A stretch of 64,000 nucleotides of DNA from Pseudomonas libanensis (GCF_001439685.1 NZ_JYLH01000010.1:1-64000), one strand, 5' to 3'. Shown: positions 53,395 through 62,140, numbered from the stretch's first letter. Notes: a model not told the origin generated them from the sequence alone. A program made the numbers and translations.

Positions 53395-53479
53395 GTAATC
53401 GGTGGCTATGATTGCAAGCTGGCGGGTTGTAAGCTCAAAACGCCGCAATACAAAGAACATGGGATATCTGGAGTTCGTC

Positions 53480-53962
53480 ATGAGTGCTTTCCACGATCTG
53501 AAACTCAAAGCCTTGGACGGACAAGAGCTACCGCTGGCGCCCCTCAAGGGCCAGGTTGTGCTGGTGGTCAATGTGGCGTCCAAATGTGGTTTGACCCCGC
53601 AATACGCGGCGTTGGAAAACCTCTACCAGCAGTACAAGGGCCAGGGGTTCACGGTGCTCGGGTTGCCGTGCAACCAGTTCGCAGGCCAGGAGCCGGGCTC
53701 CGAGGAAGAGATTCGCGAGTTCTGCAGCCTGAACTACGGCGTGACCTTTCCCCTGGGCAGCAAGCTCGAAGTGAACGGCCCTGAGCGCCATCAGTTGTAC
53801 CGTCTGCTGGCGGGCGAGGGCGCCGAGTTTCCTGGGGATATCACCTGGAACTTCGAAAAATTCCTGCTCGGCAAGGATGGCCGGGTGCTTGCGCGTTTCT
53901 CGCCGCGCACCTCTCCGGACGACCCGACGATCGTCCAGGCCATCGAAAAAGCCCTGAGCTGA
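53480..53962 (+). CDS. Glutathione peroxidase-family protein (Cys type)
   Basis: The 160-residue thioredoxin-fold peroxidase has the active-site cysteine at residue 36 in NVASKCGLTPQY, with LGLPCNQFAGQEPG and WNFEKFLLGKDG supplying the other conserved residues. A cysteine replaces selenocysteine, and such bacterial enzymes often use thioredoxin to reduce hydroperoxides. ATG 53480 (MSAFHDL) has TGGAG upstream; the extension to 53402 is not family-like. Confidence 0.92.
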   Translation: MSAFHDLKLKALDGQELPLAPLKGQVVLVVNVASKCGLTPQYAALENLYQQYKGQGFTVLGLPCNQFAGQEPGSEEEIREFCSLNYGVTFPLGSKLEVNGPERHQLYRLLAGEGAEFPGDITWNFEKFLLGKDGRVLARFSPRTSPDDPTIVQAIEKALS

Positions 53963-53973
53963 TCCGCACCCTC

Positions 53974-54072
53974 TGTAGGCGCGAGCTTGCTCGCGAAGAT
54001 CGCCAACGATTACGCGCTTATCCTGATTTGACGCGTGTCCTTGAGTTCCTCGCGAGCAAGCTCGCTCCTACA
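53974..54072. repeat. REPIN (GTAGGCGCGAGCTTGCTC type)
   Basis: TGTAGGCGCGAGCTTGCTCGCGA and its inverted copy TCGCGAGCAAGCTCGCTCCTACA flank about 53 bases. It is the only copy of this third type in the window. Confidence 0.9.
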
Positions 54073-54182
54073 GGTATTCGGCTGCATTTACCCCCTTAAT
54101 CACCCAGATCAATAGTGCTATCAAGCACTACTCACTCCCCATATTATGCATGTCATAAATTTCTTTGCGGTGGAGTGCTGCC

Positions 54183-55286
54183 ATGCCTGTCCAAGCCTTG
54201 TTCAAACCGTTCCAGCTCGGTGCATTGCAACTGTCCACCCGCGTGGTCATGGCCCCCATGACCCGTTCGTTCTCTCCCGGAGGCGTACCCAATTCCAAAG
54301 TCACCGAGTACTACCGCCGTCGTGCGGCTGCCGGTGTGGGCCTGATCATTACCGAAGGCACGGTGGTCGGCCACCCGGCGTCCAACGGCTACCCCAACGT
54401 CCCGCACTTCTATGGTGAAGCGGCGCTGGCTGGTTGGAAGAAAGTGGTGGATGCCGTGCATGCCGAAGGCGGCAAGATCGTCCCACAGCTATGGCATGTA
54501 GGCAGCGTGCGTCGCATCGGCACCGAGCCTGACGCCAGTGTGCCGGCCTACGGCCCGATGGAAAAACTCAAGGACGGCAAGGTGGTTGTGCATGGCATGA
54601 CGGCCCAGGACATCAAGGACGTGGTCAATGCCTTCGCCCAAGCCGCCAAGGACGCCCAGGCCATCGGCATGGACGGTGTGGAAATCCATGGTGCCCACGG
54701 TTACCTGGTGGACCAGTTCTTCTGGGAGGGCAGCAACCAGCGCACCGACGAATACGGTGGCAGTCTGGTCAACCGTTCGCGCTTTGCCATCGAGCTGATC
54801 CAGGCGACCCGCGCCGCAGTGGGCCCGGATTTTCCGATCATCCTGCGTTTCTCCCAATGGAAGCAGCAAGACTACACGGCGCGCCTGGTACAGACCCCGC
54901 ACGCATTGGGTGAGTTTCTCAAGCCGTTGGCTGACGCCGGCGTGGATATTTTCCACTGCTCCACCCGCCGTTTCTGGGAACCCGAATTCGAAGGCTCCGA
55001 TCTCAACCTGGCCGGTTGGACGCGCCAGCTCACCGGTAAGCCGACGATCACCGTGGGCAGCGTCGGCCTGGATGGCGAGTTCCTGCAGTTTATGGTCAAT
55101 ACCGACAAGGTCGCGCAGCCGGCCAGCCTGGAAAACCTGCTGCAGCGCCTGAACAATGATGAGTTCGACTTGGTGGCGGTGGGTCGTGCACTGCTGGTCG
55201 ACCCGGATTGGGCCGTGAAGGTGCGCGAAGGGCGCGAGGGCGACATCTTGCCCTTCAGTCGTGAGGCGTTGACGACGTTGGTGTAA
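54183..55286 (+). CDS. Old Yellow Enzyme-family alkene reductase (NemA/XenB-like)
   Basis: The 367-residue FMN TIM-barrel enzyme reduces activated C=C bonds or nitro compounds with NADPH. Visible motifs are MAPMTRSFSPGGVPN, LWHVGSV, GVEIHGAHGYLVDQFFWEGSN (catalytic His pair), the DEYGGSLVNRSRF signature and VAVGRALLVDP. It resembles NemA/XenB. GGAG precedes ATG 54183. It stands alone with its own terminator. Confidence 0.9.
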   Translation: MPVQALFKPFQLGALQLSTRVVMAPMTRSFSPGGVPNSKVTEYYRRRAAAGVGLIITEGTVVGHPASNGYPNVPHFYGEAALAGWKKVVDAVHAEGGKIVPQLWHVGSVRRIGTEPDASVPAYGPMEKLKDGKVVVHGMTAQDIKDVVNAFAQAAKDAQAIGMDGVEIHGAHGYLVDQFFWEGSNQRTDEYGGSLVNRSRFAIELIQATRAAVGPDFPIILRFSQWKQQDYTARLVQTPHALGEFLKPLADAGVDIFHCSTRRFWEPEFEGSDLNLAGWTRQLTGKPTITVGSVGLDGEFLQFMVNTDKVAQPASLENLLQRLNNDEFDLVAVGRALLVDPDWAVKVREGREGDILPFSREALTTLV

Positions 55287-55293
55287 GGGCTGG

Positions 55294-55321
55294 ACTCCCT
55301 GTGTCGACCACAGGGAGTTTT
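55294..55321 (+). terminator. Terminator of the alkene reductase gene
   Basis: ACTCCCTGTG-TCGAC-CACAGGGAGT followed by TTT, eight bases after the stop. The remaining 340 bases up to 55659 hold no convincing gene; a 69-codon ORF from 55301 starts inside this hairpin. Confidence 0.82.
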
Positions 55322-55659
55322 GCGGTTCTAGTATTAATACTCTGGTCGCTTATTCAGCTCTTTGTGGTGGTCAGCCTTGAGCGCATCTTTATGCCCAGGC
55401 TGCCCTTAGGTTGGCGGCTCTGCACGAGATTGATCCAGCCATTGTTGCTGGCGTGTCCATTCCGCGGTTGGCATGTTGACGCCATTGCGTACACCCATTC
55501 CATAAATTGACATTGTTCAATTCTCCATTATTCAAAAGGGCCTGCTTGACCGGCAGGTATCAATGGTTGGCGTTTCGCGGCCAATGGTTCCCCCTTTTAA
55601 ATACCAGGCAAAACTTGAGCAGCAGGCTCATCGCGGGTTCCACGTAAATGGCAGGTTTC

Positions 55660-56838
55660 TCAGCGCACGTAAGGTTGCGTTGGAAGGGCGAAACGCTCCC
55701 CGCACACACCACGCAAGTGGTGCTCGAATTGCTCGATGATCGCTGCCCAGCCTTGGCGGCTGGCATGTTGGCGAGCATTCAGGCGCATGCGGCGTAAACT
55801 CTCCGTATCCTCCAGCAGCCAGTTGGCGGCATCGCAGAACGCATCTTCATCCCCTGGCATCGCCAGCACGCCGTTGTAGCCGTGACGAATGTGCTGGGTA
55901 GCGGCTGCCTGGTCGTAGGCCACCACGCCCAGCCCCGAGGCCATGGCTTCCAGTACCACATTGCCGAAGGTTTCGGTCAGGCTGGGGAACAGGAACACAT
56001 CGCCGGACGCGTAGTGCCGCGCCAGTTCCTCACCGCGCAAGGCCCCGCAGAAAATCGCTTCGGGCAGTTCCTTTTCCAGCATCGCCCGTTGCGGCCCATC
56101 ACCAACGATGACTAGTTTCATCTGGCGCATTGGGTAACGGTCCTGCAGCGTCTCGAAGCAGCGTTTCAGCAGGCCCAGGTTCTTTTCCTGTGCAAGCCTT
56201 CCCACATGCAGCACGGCGATTTGCTCATTGTTCAACGCCCAAGTTTCACGCAGCGCATTGTCGCGTTTGGCCGGATGGAACAATTGGCTGTCGACGCCCC
56301 GTGACAACATCCCCAGGCGCTCGAAATGCCGACGTTCCAGTTCCAGCCGTTGGCTGGCGCTCGGTACCAGGGTCAGGCTCGAACGGTTATGAAACCAGCG
56401 CAGGTAATGGGTGACCATGCGACTGAGCAGGCTCAAGCCATACTGGTTCGAATACTGCTGGAAGTTGGTGTGAAAGCCGCTGACGACGCTGATACCCAGC
56501 CGACGCGCTGCCCGCAGGGCCGATAAGCCCAGCGGCCCTTCCGTGGCGATATACAGCACGTCCGGACGTTGGCGGCTCCAGCGCCTGAGCAGTTTGTGCA
56601 TCGACGATTGGCCCCACTGCAGCCCTGGATAGCCCGGCAATGGCCAGCCGCGACACAGCAGCAATTGATCGTCGCTCGAGCGGCTCTGGTCGGCACCCTG
56701 GCGAGGGCGTACCAGTTCGACCTGATGGCCACGCAAGCGCAAACCCTCGCATAGACGGCCAAGGGTATTGGCCACCCCGTTGATTTCCGGCGGGAAGGTT
56801 TCGGTGATCAGGGTGATGTGAAGCGAGGCTGTCGTCAT
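55660..56838 (-). CDS. GT4-family glycosyltransferase
   Basis: The 392-residue GT-B enzyme has the N-terminal TETFPPEINGVANTLGRL and the C-terminal donor-site signature TETFGNVVLEAMASG (E-x7-E) near 280. It resembles bacterial alpha-mannosyl or glucosyl transferases acting on lipid acceptors; donor and acceptor are not assignable. The start is at MTTASLHITL (56838). It is 54 bases downstream of cysZ on the same strand. Confidence 0.88.
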   Translation of the reverse strand: MTTASLHITLITETFPPEINGVANTLGRLCEGLRLRGHQVELVRPRQGADQSRSSDDQLLLCRGWPLPGYPGLQWGQSSMHKLLRRWSRQRPDVLYIATEGPLGLSALRAARRLGISVVSGFHTNFQQYSNQYGLSLLSRMVTHYLRWFHNRSSLTLVPSASQRLELERRHFERLGMLSRGVDSQLFHPAKRDNALRETWALNNEQIAVLHVGRLAQEKNLGLLKRCFETLQDRYPMRQMKLVIVGDGPQRAMLEKELPEAIFCGALRGEELARHYASGDVFLFPSLTETFGNVVLEAMASGLGVVAYDQAAATQHIRHGYNGVLAMPGDEDAFCDAANWLLEDTESLRRMRLNARQHASRQGWAAIIEQFEHHLRGVCGERFALPTQPYVR

Positions 56839-56892
56839 GACCCACAGTGTCGCCGTGGGCCATGTCGTCATTGTGTCAGTGGGATGATGGAT

Positions 56893-57657
56893 TTATGACG
56901 TGGCAACGGCTTGCTGAGCCATCGCCTCGGCGCCTTGCTCGCGCACCCAGAACAACGTCGCCCCGGCGACCGCCGCCGGCATCATCAGCAGGTTGACCAC
57001 CGGTACCAGCAGCACCAGGTAGACGATGCCGCCGAAGCTCATGCTCTGCCAGCGCTTCTGGCGCAGCCAGGCGAGCATTTCGTTCCAGCCCAGCTTGTGG
57101 TTGTCGGCCGGGTAGTCGATGTATTGGATCGCCATCATCCACACCCCAAACAGCAACCATAGCGGCGCCGCGATCAGGTTGACCACCGGAATGAACGACA
57201 GGATAAACAGGCCGATGGCCCGTGGCAGGAAGTACCCCAGCTTGCGCATTTCCCGGGCCAGGGTACGTGGGACCATGGCAATCAGCTCAGCCCAGCTGAA
57301 AGGCGGGAAGTCATCGGTGCCACGTACCACCACCTCGACTTTTTCGGCAAGGAAGCCGTTGAATGGCGCTGCGATGATATTGGCAAGCATGGTGAAGGTG
57401 AAAAACACCATCAGCACCACTAGCACCACAAACAACGGCCACAACAGGTAATTCAAAAATCCTAGCCAGTTGGGCACTGTCGGCATCAAGCTGTCGACCC
57501 ACAGGCTGAACTGATGGCCGGCAAAATAGATCAACCCGACGAACAGCACCAGGTTGATCCCCAGCGGCAGTAATACAAACAGGCGCAGGCCGGGGCTCAA
57601 CACCAGCTTGAGGCCCTCACGCAGGTATTGCGGGCCGGAAAGAACAGGGGCAGGCAT
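56893..57657 (-). CDS. cysZ: CysZ-family sulfate transporter (EI24 domain)
   Basis: The 254-residue protein begins MPAPVLSGPQYLREGLKLVL and contains about four to six hydrophobic helices, the EI24/CysZ pattern (SVDSLMPTVPNWLGF-like loop, FFTFTMLANIIAAPFNGFLAEKVE). CysZ imports sulfate for cysteine synthesis. The long upstream frame to 57888 is discarded. It is divergent from trxB; sulfate reduction needs thioredoxin, which fits the neighbourhood. Confidence 0.9.
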   Translation of the reverse strand: MPAPVLSGPQYLREGLKLVLSPGLRLFVLLPLGINLVLFVGLIYFAGHQFSLWVDSLMPTVPNWLGFLNYLLWPLFVVLVVLMVFFTFTMLANIIAAPFNGFLAEKVEVVVRGTDDFPPFSWAELIAMVPRTLAREMRKLGYFLPRAIGLFILSFIPVVNLIAAPLWLLFGVWMMAIQYIDYPADNHKLGWNEMLAWLRQKRWQSMSFGGIVYLVLLVPVVNLLMMPAAVAGATLFWVREQGAEAMAQQAVATS

Positions 57658-57951
57658 GGACAACTCCGAGCAGGATGACGAACGCGCCGACCTTACCGGC
57701 TTTGCACAGGATGTGAAAGCGCGGGTACGTAGGCGACATTCACGGTAACAAAGGTGTCGATTAACTCGATCGGGCACATAGAGAGTTGCTATGAGCTGGA
57801 TTGTTAATGCGTATTTCCTTAATCTTGCCCTCCTCGATACCCTGCACCCATTATTTTTCAGGACCTGGCGAGTCAAAGCCTTCCCCAAGTGCTTCGCGGT
57901 CCTTTTTTATTCCAGCCGCTCTGTGGTTCGAGCGGTCGATAGGAGTGAGTC

Positions 57952-58914
57952 ATGTCTGATACCCGTCATTCCCGAGTGATTATTCTCGGATCCGGCCCTG
58001 CCGGTTACAGCGCTGCCGTCTACGCTGCCCGGGCCAATCTCAAGCCGCTGCTGATCACCGGCATGCAGGCGGGCGGCCAGTTGACCACCACCACGGAAGT
58101 CGACAACTGGCCGGGCGATGTCCACGGCCTGACGGGGCCGGTGCTCATGGAGCGTATGAAAGAGCACGCCGAGCGTTTTGAGACCGAGATCGTCTTCGAC
58201 CACATCAACAAGGTCGATTTCTCGAAAAAGCCTTACAGCCTGACCGGCGACAGTGGCGTGTACACCTGTGACGCACTGATCATCGCCACGGGCGCCAGCG
58301 CGCGTTACCTGGGCCTGCCTTCGGAAGAAGCCTTCATGGGCAAGGGCGTTTCCGCCTGCGCCACCTGCGACGGTTTCTTCTACCGCAACAAGCCGGTTGC
58401 CGTGGTTGGCGGTGGTAATACCGCCGTGGAAGAGGCACTGTACCTGGCTAACATCGCCAGCACCGTGACCCTGGTCCACCGCCGCGAGACCTTCCGCGCC
58501 GAAAAGATCCTGATCGACAAGCTGCACGCCCGTGTCGCTGAAGGCAAGATCATCCTCAAGCTCAACGCTACCCTGGATGAAGTCCTGGGTGACAACATGG
58601 GCGTGACCGGTGCTCGCCTGAAAAACAACGACGGCAGCTTCGACGAGCTGAAAGTCGATGGCGTGTTCATCGCCATCGGCCACACCCCGAACACTTCGCT
58701 GTTCGAAGGCGTGCTGGAAGCCAAAGACGGCTACCTGGTGGTGCAGGGCGGTCGTGAAGGCAATGCTACCGCGACCAACATCGAAGGTATTTTTGCGGCT
58801 GGTGACGTGGCTGACCACGTCTACCGCCAGGCCATCACCTCGGCCGGCGCCGGTTGCATGGCGGCCCTGGATGCCGAGCGTTACCTCGACGGCCTGCAGA
58901 ACGCTACGTTCTGA
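57952..58914 (+). CDS. trxB: Thioredoxin-disulfide reductase
   Basis: TrxB reduces thioredoxin with NADPH. The 320-residue flavoprotein has ILGSGPAGYSAAVYAAR (FAD), the redox centre Cys136-Ala-Thr-Cys139, AVVGGGNTAVEEALYL (NADPH) and GIFAAGDVAD. GGAG is eight bases before ATG 57952. The 294-base gap upstream shows no clear gene. Confidence 0.97.
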   Translation: MSDTRHSRVIILGSGPAGYSAAVYAARANLKPLLITGMQAGGQLTTTTEVDNWPGDVHGLTGPVLMERMKEHAERFETEIVFDHINKVDFSKKPYSLTGDSGVYTCDALIIATGASARYLGLPSEEAFMGKGVSACATCDGFFYRNKPVAVVGGGNTAVEEALYLANIASTVTLVHRRETFRAEKILIDKLHARVAEGKIILKLNATLDEVLGDNMGVTGARLKNNDGSFDELKVDGVFIAIGHTPNTSLFEGVLEAKDGYLVVQGGREGNATATNIEGIFAAGDVADHVYRQAITSAGAGCMAALDAERYLDGLQNATF

Positions 58915-58927
58915 ACCTGTTGAACCC

Positions 58928-58957
58928 AAAAAAACCGGCTGCGAGGCCGGTTTTTTT
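58928..58957. terminator. trxB terminator
   Basis: AAAAAAACCGGC-TGCGAG-GCCGGTTTTTTT, an A/T-flanked hairpin 14 bases after trxB, able to act in both directions. Confidence 0.9.
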
Positions 58958-59007
58958 ATGCGCGGGATTTAAACAGCGCCACAATCCTTAAGTGCTAACC
59001 CAATCAC

Positions 59008-59079
59008 TGTGGGCGCTGGCTTGCCTGCGATGGCGGTGTATCAGTCACACCGCCATCGCGGGCAAGCCCGGCTCCCACA
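59008..59079. repeat. REPIN (GTGGGAGCTGGCTTGCC type, diverged)
   Basis: TGTGGGCGCTGGCTTGCCTGCGATGGC pairs with GCCATCGCGGGCAAGCCCGGCTCCCACA, with a few changes from the other copies. It lies between the trxB terminator and the end of the hopJ-like gene. Confidence 0.88.
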
Positions 59080-59101
59080 CTGACCGGGTTTTCAAATTGA
59101 A

Positions 59102-59440
59102 TCAGCGGCGGGTCAGGGGCTGTGCGGTGAAACGCACACCCGCCAAACCATGGGCAATCAACGCCCGGATATTCCCATGGTCACTGCCCTCGGGCGTGGC
59201 CACCACCGAACGGTAATGCTCACCGAACGCCAGCAACGCTTCCTGGTCGCTCAACTCTTCCAGCAACGCCAGACCCAAGGTCTTGCACGAACCTTCGTTC
59301 TGTCCGGCAGCGTTTTCCACATTGCCATTGGTAAAGGCTTGCGGCTGGTAGTCGTAGCCGGCGGCAACAAAGGCCAGGGTATCGGCAAAAACGTGTTCGC
59401 CGCTGTCGAGGCTGGCGCGCAGGGTATTCAAATCAGTCAT
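59102..59440 (-). CDS. HopJ-like protein
   Basis: The 112-residue protein begins MTDLNTLRASLDSGEHVFADTLAFV and matches the HopJ family named after a P. syringae type III effector (TNGNVENAAGQNEGSCKTLGLALLE). No type III genes are near, and the family is widespread in non-pathogens, so an effector role is unlikely. Its start lies eight bases inside the DUF1244 gene, so translation is coupled. It is the last gene of the pterin operon. Confidence 0.85.
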   Translation of the reverse strand: MTDLNTLRASLDSGEHVFADTLAFVAAGYDYQPQAFTNGNVENAAGQNEGSCKTLGLALLEELSDQEALLAFGEHYRSVVATPEGSDHGNIRALIAHGLAGVRFTAQPLTRR

Positions 59441-59729
59441 GGGGTTTTCCTTTGGCAAACGCTGCTTGTTGGTCGGCGTTGGCTTCTTGCTGGTATTGGG
59501 CTTTCCACTCGGCATACGGCATGCCGTACACCACTTCACGGGCCTCATCGAGGCTGACCTCGATCTGGCGCTCGTCGGCCTCAGCCTTGTACCACTTGGA
59601 CAGGCAGTTGCGACAGAAGCCGGCGAGGTTCATCAGGTCGATATTCTGCACATCCTTGCGGCTGTCCAGGTGGGCCACCAGCCGGCGGAAGGCGGCGGCT
59701 TCGAGTTCGAGGCGTTGTTGGTCGTTCAT
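59433..59729 (-). CDS. DUF1244 family protein
   Basis: The 98-residue protein has the DUF1244 hallmark GFCRNCLSKWY (paired cysteines), which suggests metal binding or redox chemistry. Its function is unknown. It is 24 bases after folX and overlaps hopJ by eight bases. Confidence 0.9.
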   Translation of the reverse strand: MNDQQRLELEAAAFRRLVAHLDSRKDVQNIDLMNLAGFCRNCLSKWYKAEADERQIEVSLDEAREVVYGMPYAEWKAQYQQEANADQQAAFAKGKPHD

Positions 59730-59753
59730 AGGGCTCACTGCAGATTCAGGGGG

Positions 59754-60125
59754 TTAGCGGCTGGCCGCCAGGGTAATCGAAACCGATTCGGCAAAACGCA
59801 GCGCATGGGGCTTGTCCACTTCGACCTCGGCGTACAGCACCGACTCGTTGCTCATCACCAGGTCCAGCAATTCCTGGGTCAGGCGCTCCAGCAGAGCGAA
59901 ACGGTTGCCTTCGACATGGGCGATGATCGCCTTGGTGATGGTGCGGTAGTTCAGGGCGTGGTCGATATCGTTGTCGCGCACGGCTTCCTGGGCGGCATAC
60001 AGGATGGTCAGGTTGATCAGCACGTCCTGCTTATTGAGGATTTCGTCCTCGTTGATGCCGATAAAGGTGCGCAGCCGCAGGTCCTTGACCCGGATACGCG
60101 CCATGCCTGGTTGAAGTTGTGGCAT
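59754..60125 (-). CDS. folX: Dihydroneopterin triphosphate 2'-epimerase
   Basis: FolX epimerises dihydroneopterin triphosphate to the monapterin form, leading to tetrahydromonapterin. The 123-residue FolB/FolX-fold protein shows RIRVKDLRLRTFIGINEDE and NYRTITKAIIAHVE. It is two bases after folE on the same strand, and the start MPQLQPGM fits FolX length. Neighbouring folM makes FolX more likely than the aldolase FolB. Confidence 0.92.
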   Translation of the reverse strand: MPQLQPGMARIRVKDLRLRTFIGINEDEILNKQDVLINLTILYAAQEAVRDNDIDHALNYRTITKAIIAHVEGNRFALLERLTQELLDLVMSNESVLYAEVEVDKPHALRFAESVSITLAASR

Positions 60126-60127
60126 TG

Positions 60128-60688
60128 CTACTTGCTCCGTCCAATCAGTTGCAGGAACTCCATGCGCGTGGTGTTCGATTCGCGGAAGGCGCCGAGCATC
60201 ACCGAGGTGTTCATGGTTGAATTCTGTTTTTCCACGCCGCGCATCATCATGCACATGTGCCTGGCTTCGATCACGACCGCCACGCCGGCGGCCTGGGTCA
60301 CGTCCTGGATGGCGTCGGCGATCTGCCGCGTGAGGTTTTCCTGGATCTGCAGGCGCCGGGCGAACATATCCACGATGCGCGCCAGTTTCGACAGGCCCAG
60401 TACCTTGCCGGTCGGAATATAGGCCACATGGGCCTTGCCGATAAAGGGCAGCAGGTGATGCTCGCACAGCGAGTACAGCTCGATGTCCTTGAGGATCACC
60501 ATTTCGTCATTGTCGGAAGCGAACAGCGCGCCGTTGACGATTTCTTCCAGGTTTTGCCCGTAGCCATGACACAGGTACTGCATGGCCTTGGCGGCACGCT
60601 TGGGCGTATCGAGCAGGCCCTCGCGCTGCGGGTCTTCGCCCAGGCCCTTGAGGATTTCGCGATAGTGGTGGGGCAGGGATAAGGTCAT
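60128..60688 (-). CDS. folE: GTP cyclohydrolase I (type IA)
   Basis: FolE turns GTP into dihydroneopterin triphosphate. The 186-residue product has the zinc ligands in LCEHHLLPF and HMCMMMRG, and YIPTGKVLGLSKLARIVD, all typical of type IA. Genomes of this group often carry a second folE; this copy sits with folM and folX and so is dedicated to tetrahydromonapterin, the cofactor of phenylalanine hydroxylase in Pseudomonas. Confidence 0.96.
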   Translation of the reverse strand: MTLSLPHHYREILKGLGEDPQREGLLDTPKRAAKAMQYLCHGYGQNLEEIVNGALFASDNDEMVILKDIELYSLCEHHLLPFIGKAHVAYIPTGKVLGLSKLARIVDMFARRLQIQENLTRQIADAIQDVTQAAGVAVVIEARHMCMMMRGVEKQNSTMNTSVMLGAFRESNTTRMEFLQLIGRSK

Positions 60689-60708
60689 GCAACATCCTCA
60701 CAGACGGC

Positions 60709-61419
60709 TTACTTGATATGCCGCCCGCCGTTGACGGTCAGGGTGGTACCGGTGACATAGGGGGTGTCCAGCAGGTAGCGCACGCTCTGGTAGATCACCT
60801 CGGGCCCGGGCTCGATGCCCAGGGCCGACTTGCCCAGGACCTTGGCGCGATAGTTCGCGTCATCGCCCTCATTGAACATCACCATCGCCGGGGCGATGCC
60901 GTTGACCTTGATCAGCGGTGCGAACTGCGCGGCAAATGACAACGTGAGGCTGTCGAGCCCGGCCTTGGTGGCGCAGTAGGCAATGTGCTGGCGACTGCCC
61001 TTACGCACCACATCATCGCTGATATGCACGATGTCGGCAGGTGTCGAGCGTTGCAGCAAGGGTGAACAATGCAGGTTGATCAGGTACGGCGCAAGCATAT
61101 GCACGCTGAACATGTCGATAAAGGCGCGGCTTTCGTCGCCTGGGGTTTCGGCGACCCAGGCCGACGCGTTGTGGATGATCGCGCGCAGGCTTTGGGTGTG
61201 GGTGTGCAGTTCGGCAATAAAGGCAAGAATCCCGGCTTCGCTGGAGAAGTCGGCGAACACACCGATGGCACCCCGATCACGCAGGGCCTGCACGCCGGGG
61301 CGTTCGCTGCGGTAGCTGAAAATCACCGATTGGCCATCATCCAGCAGGCGCTCGGCGCAATGCAGGCCGACCCGTTGGCCGGCACCGGTGATCAGGATCG
61401 GGGCGTTGGTTGCAATCAT
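60709..61419 (-). CDS. folM: Dihydromonapterin reductase
   Basis: FolM reduces dihydromonapterin to tetrahydromonapterin with NADPH. The 236-residue SDR has the FolM-type cofactor motif ITGAGQRVGLHCAE (TGxxxRxG) and the catalytic Tyr/Lys in AYCATKAGL. The C-terminus is TLTVNGGRHIK. It is 20 bases before folE. A TATAGT -10-like element lies about 25 bases upstream of the start, so an internal promoter is possible. Confidence 0.93.
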   Translation of the reverse strand: MIATNAPILITGAGQRVGLHCAERLLDDGQSVIFSYRSERPGVQALRDRGAIGVFADFSSEAGILAFIAELHTHTQSLRAIIHNASAWVAETPGDESRAFIDMFSVHMLAPYLINLHCSPLLQRSTPADIVHISDDVVRKGSRQHIAYCATKAGLDSLTLSFAAQFAPLIKVNGIAPAMVMFNEGDDANYRAKVLGKSALGIEPGPEVIYQSVRYLLDTPYVTGTTLTVNGGRHIK

Positions 61420-61475
61420 GGGAGGCTCAAGTCGCTGGCAGGCTCAAACTATACCAGCGCCCCGGCCCCCTGTAC

Positions 61476-62033
61476 TCAAGCGGCGGCTTCGGTGACTTTG
61501 CGTGGAGGCGAGGGCTGTAGCCAGTTCGCCAGCAGATGGGTCGACAGCGGGATAAAGAGGTAAACCATCAGCGGTGTCAGCACAGCCGTGCTGACCAGTA
61601 CCCGGCTGAACAAATCCAACTCGTTGAGCAGCGGCCCCAGGCCGAAGTTGAACAGCAATGACACCGGGAAAAACGCCAGCCAGATCGCCACTGCCTGTTT
61701 CCAGCGTGGAGGGCGAGCACCCACGGCGCCAAACCAGCCATCAATACCGCTTACACGGTACTCGGATGGGTCGGCAAACAGTTCGCTGCCGCGGCTCAGC
61801 CACGCGCTGCGTGAGGCGGAAAACTCCCAGGCGTGCAGGGTCTTTTCGTCGGCGAAGCGGAAGATGATCTGGAATTCATCGTCATGGGGCGGGGGAGCCA
61901 GAACGCCGGAACCCAGGTAACCCGGGAAGTCAGTGGCCAATTGCTCGCCTTCGCGCAGCCAGGCCATCAATTCTTCGTAGCGACCTTTGGCTACGCGTCG
62001 CGCAACCATCAAGGTAACGGGTGAGGTAGACAT
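61476..62033 (-). CDS. Antibiotic-biosynthesis-monooxygenase-domain membrane protein
   Basis: The 185-residue protein has an N-terminal ABM-type ferredoxin-like domain (VTLMVARRVAKGRYEELMAW; FQIIFRFADEKTLHAWE) and two C-terminal TM helices (about 130-150 and 158-178). Such fusions have no established function. The start at 62033 (MSTSPVTL) is preferred to 62081. It is 56 bases before folM on the same strand and divergent from the LitR-like regulator, so it may head the pterin operon. Confidence 0.85.
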   Translation of the reverse strand: MSTSPVTLMVARRVAKGRYEELMAWLREGEQLATDFPGYLGSGVLAPPPHDDEFQIIFRFADEKTLHAWEFSASRSAWLSRGSELFADPSEYRVSGIDGWFGAVGARPPRWKQAVAIWLAFFPVSLLFNFGLGPLLNELDLFSRVLVSTAVLTPLMVYLFIPLSTHLLANWLQPSPPRKVTEAAA

Positions 62034-62113
62034 CGTGTATCTCCAAGTGATCGGGTGCGCTGGGCCGGATAAGCGGCGCACGAACGAAGCTGCGGGGTGA
62101 TGCAGCGACGTAA

Positions 62114-62140
62114 AAAACAGGCAAGGATTATTCCTGTTTT
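62114..62140. promoter_or_regulatory. Inverted repeat between the monooxygenase-like gene and the MerR gene
   Basis: AAAACAGG and CCTGTTTT are perfect 8-base inverted repeats separated by 11 bases, near the middle of the 212-base divergent region. It is a candidate operator for the MerR/LitR-type regulator. Confidence 0.4.

Noticed and set aside
55301..55510. 69-codon ORF after the alkene reductase
   Set aside because: It begins inside the terminator hairpin with a GTG and has no Shine-Dalgarno. The hydrophobic start is probably chance.
57791..57979. 62-codon ORF in the cysZ-trxB gap
   Set aside because: AGAGAG precedes its ATG, but it runs into the trxB start in another frame and resembles no family I know.
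59102..59440. HopJ homologue as evidence of type III secretion
   Set aside because: No secretion, chaperone or hrp-box features are nearby, the gene is coupled to a pterin operon, and the family is common in bacteria without such systems.
61452..61474. TATACC-N15-TGTACT before folM as a PplR1-type site
   Set aside because: Spacing is 15 rather than 12 and both half-sites have mismatches. The TATA part equally serves as a -10 on the minus strand.
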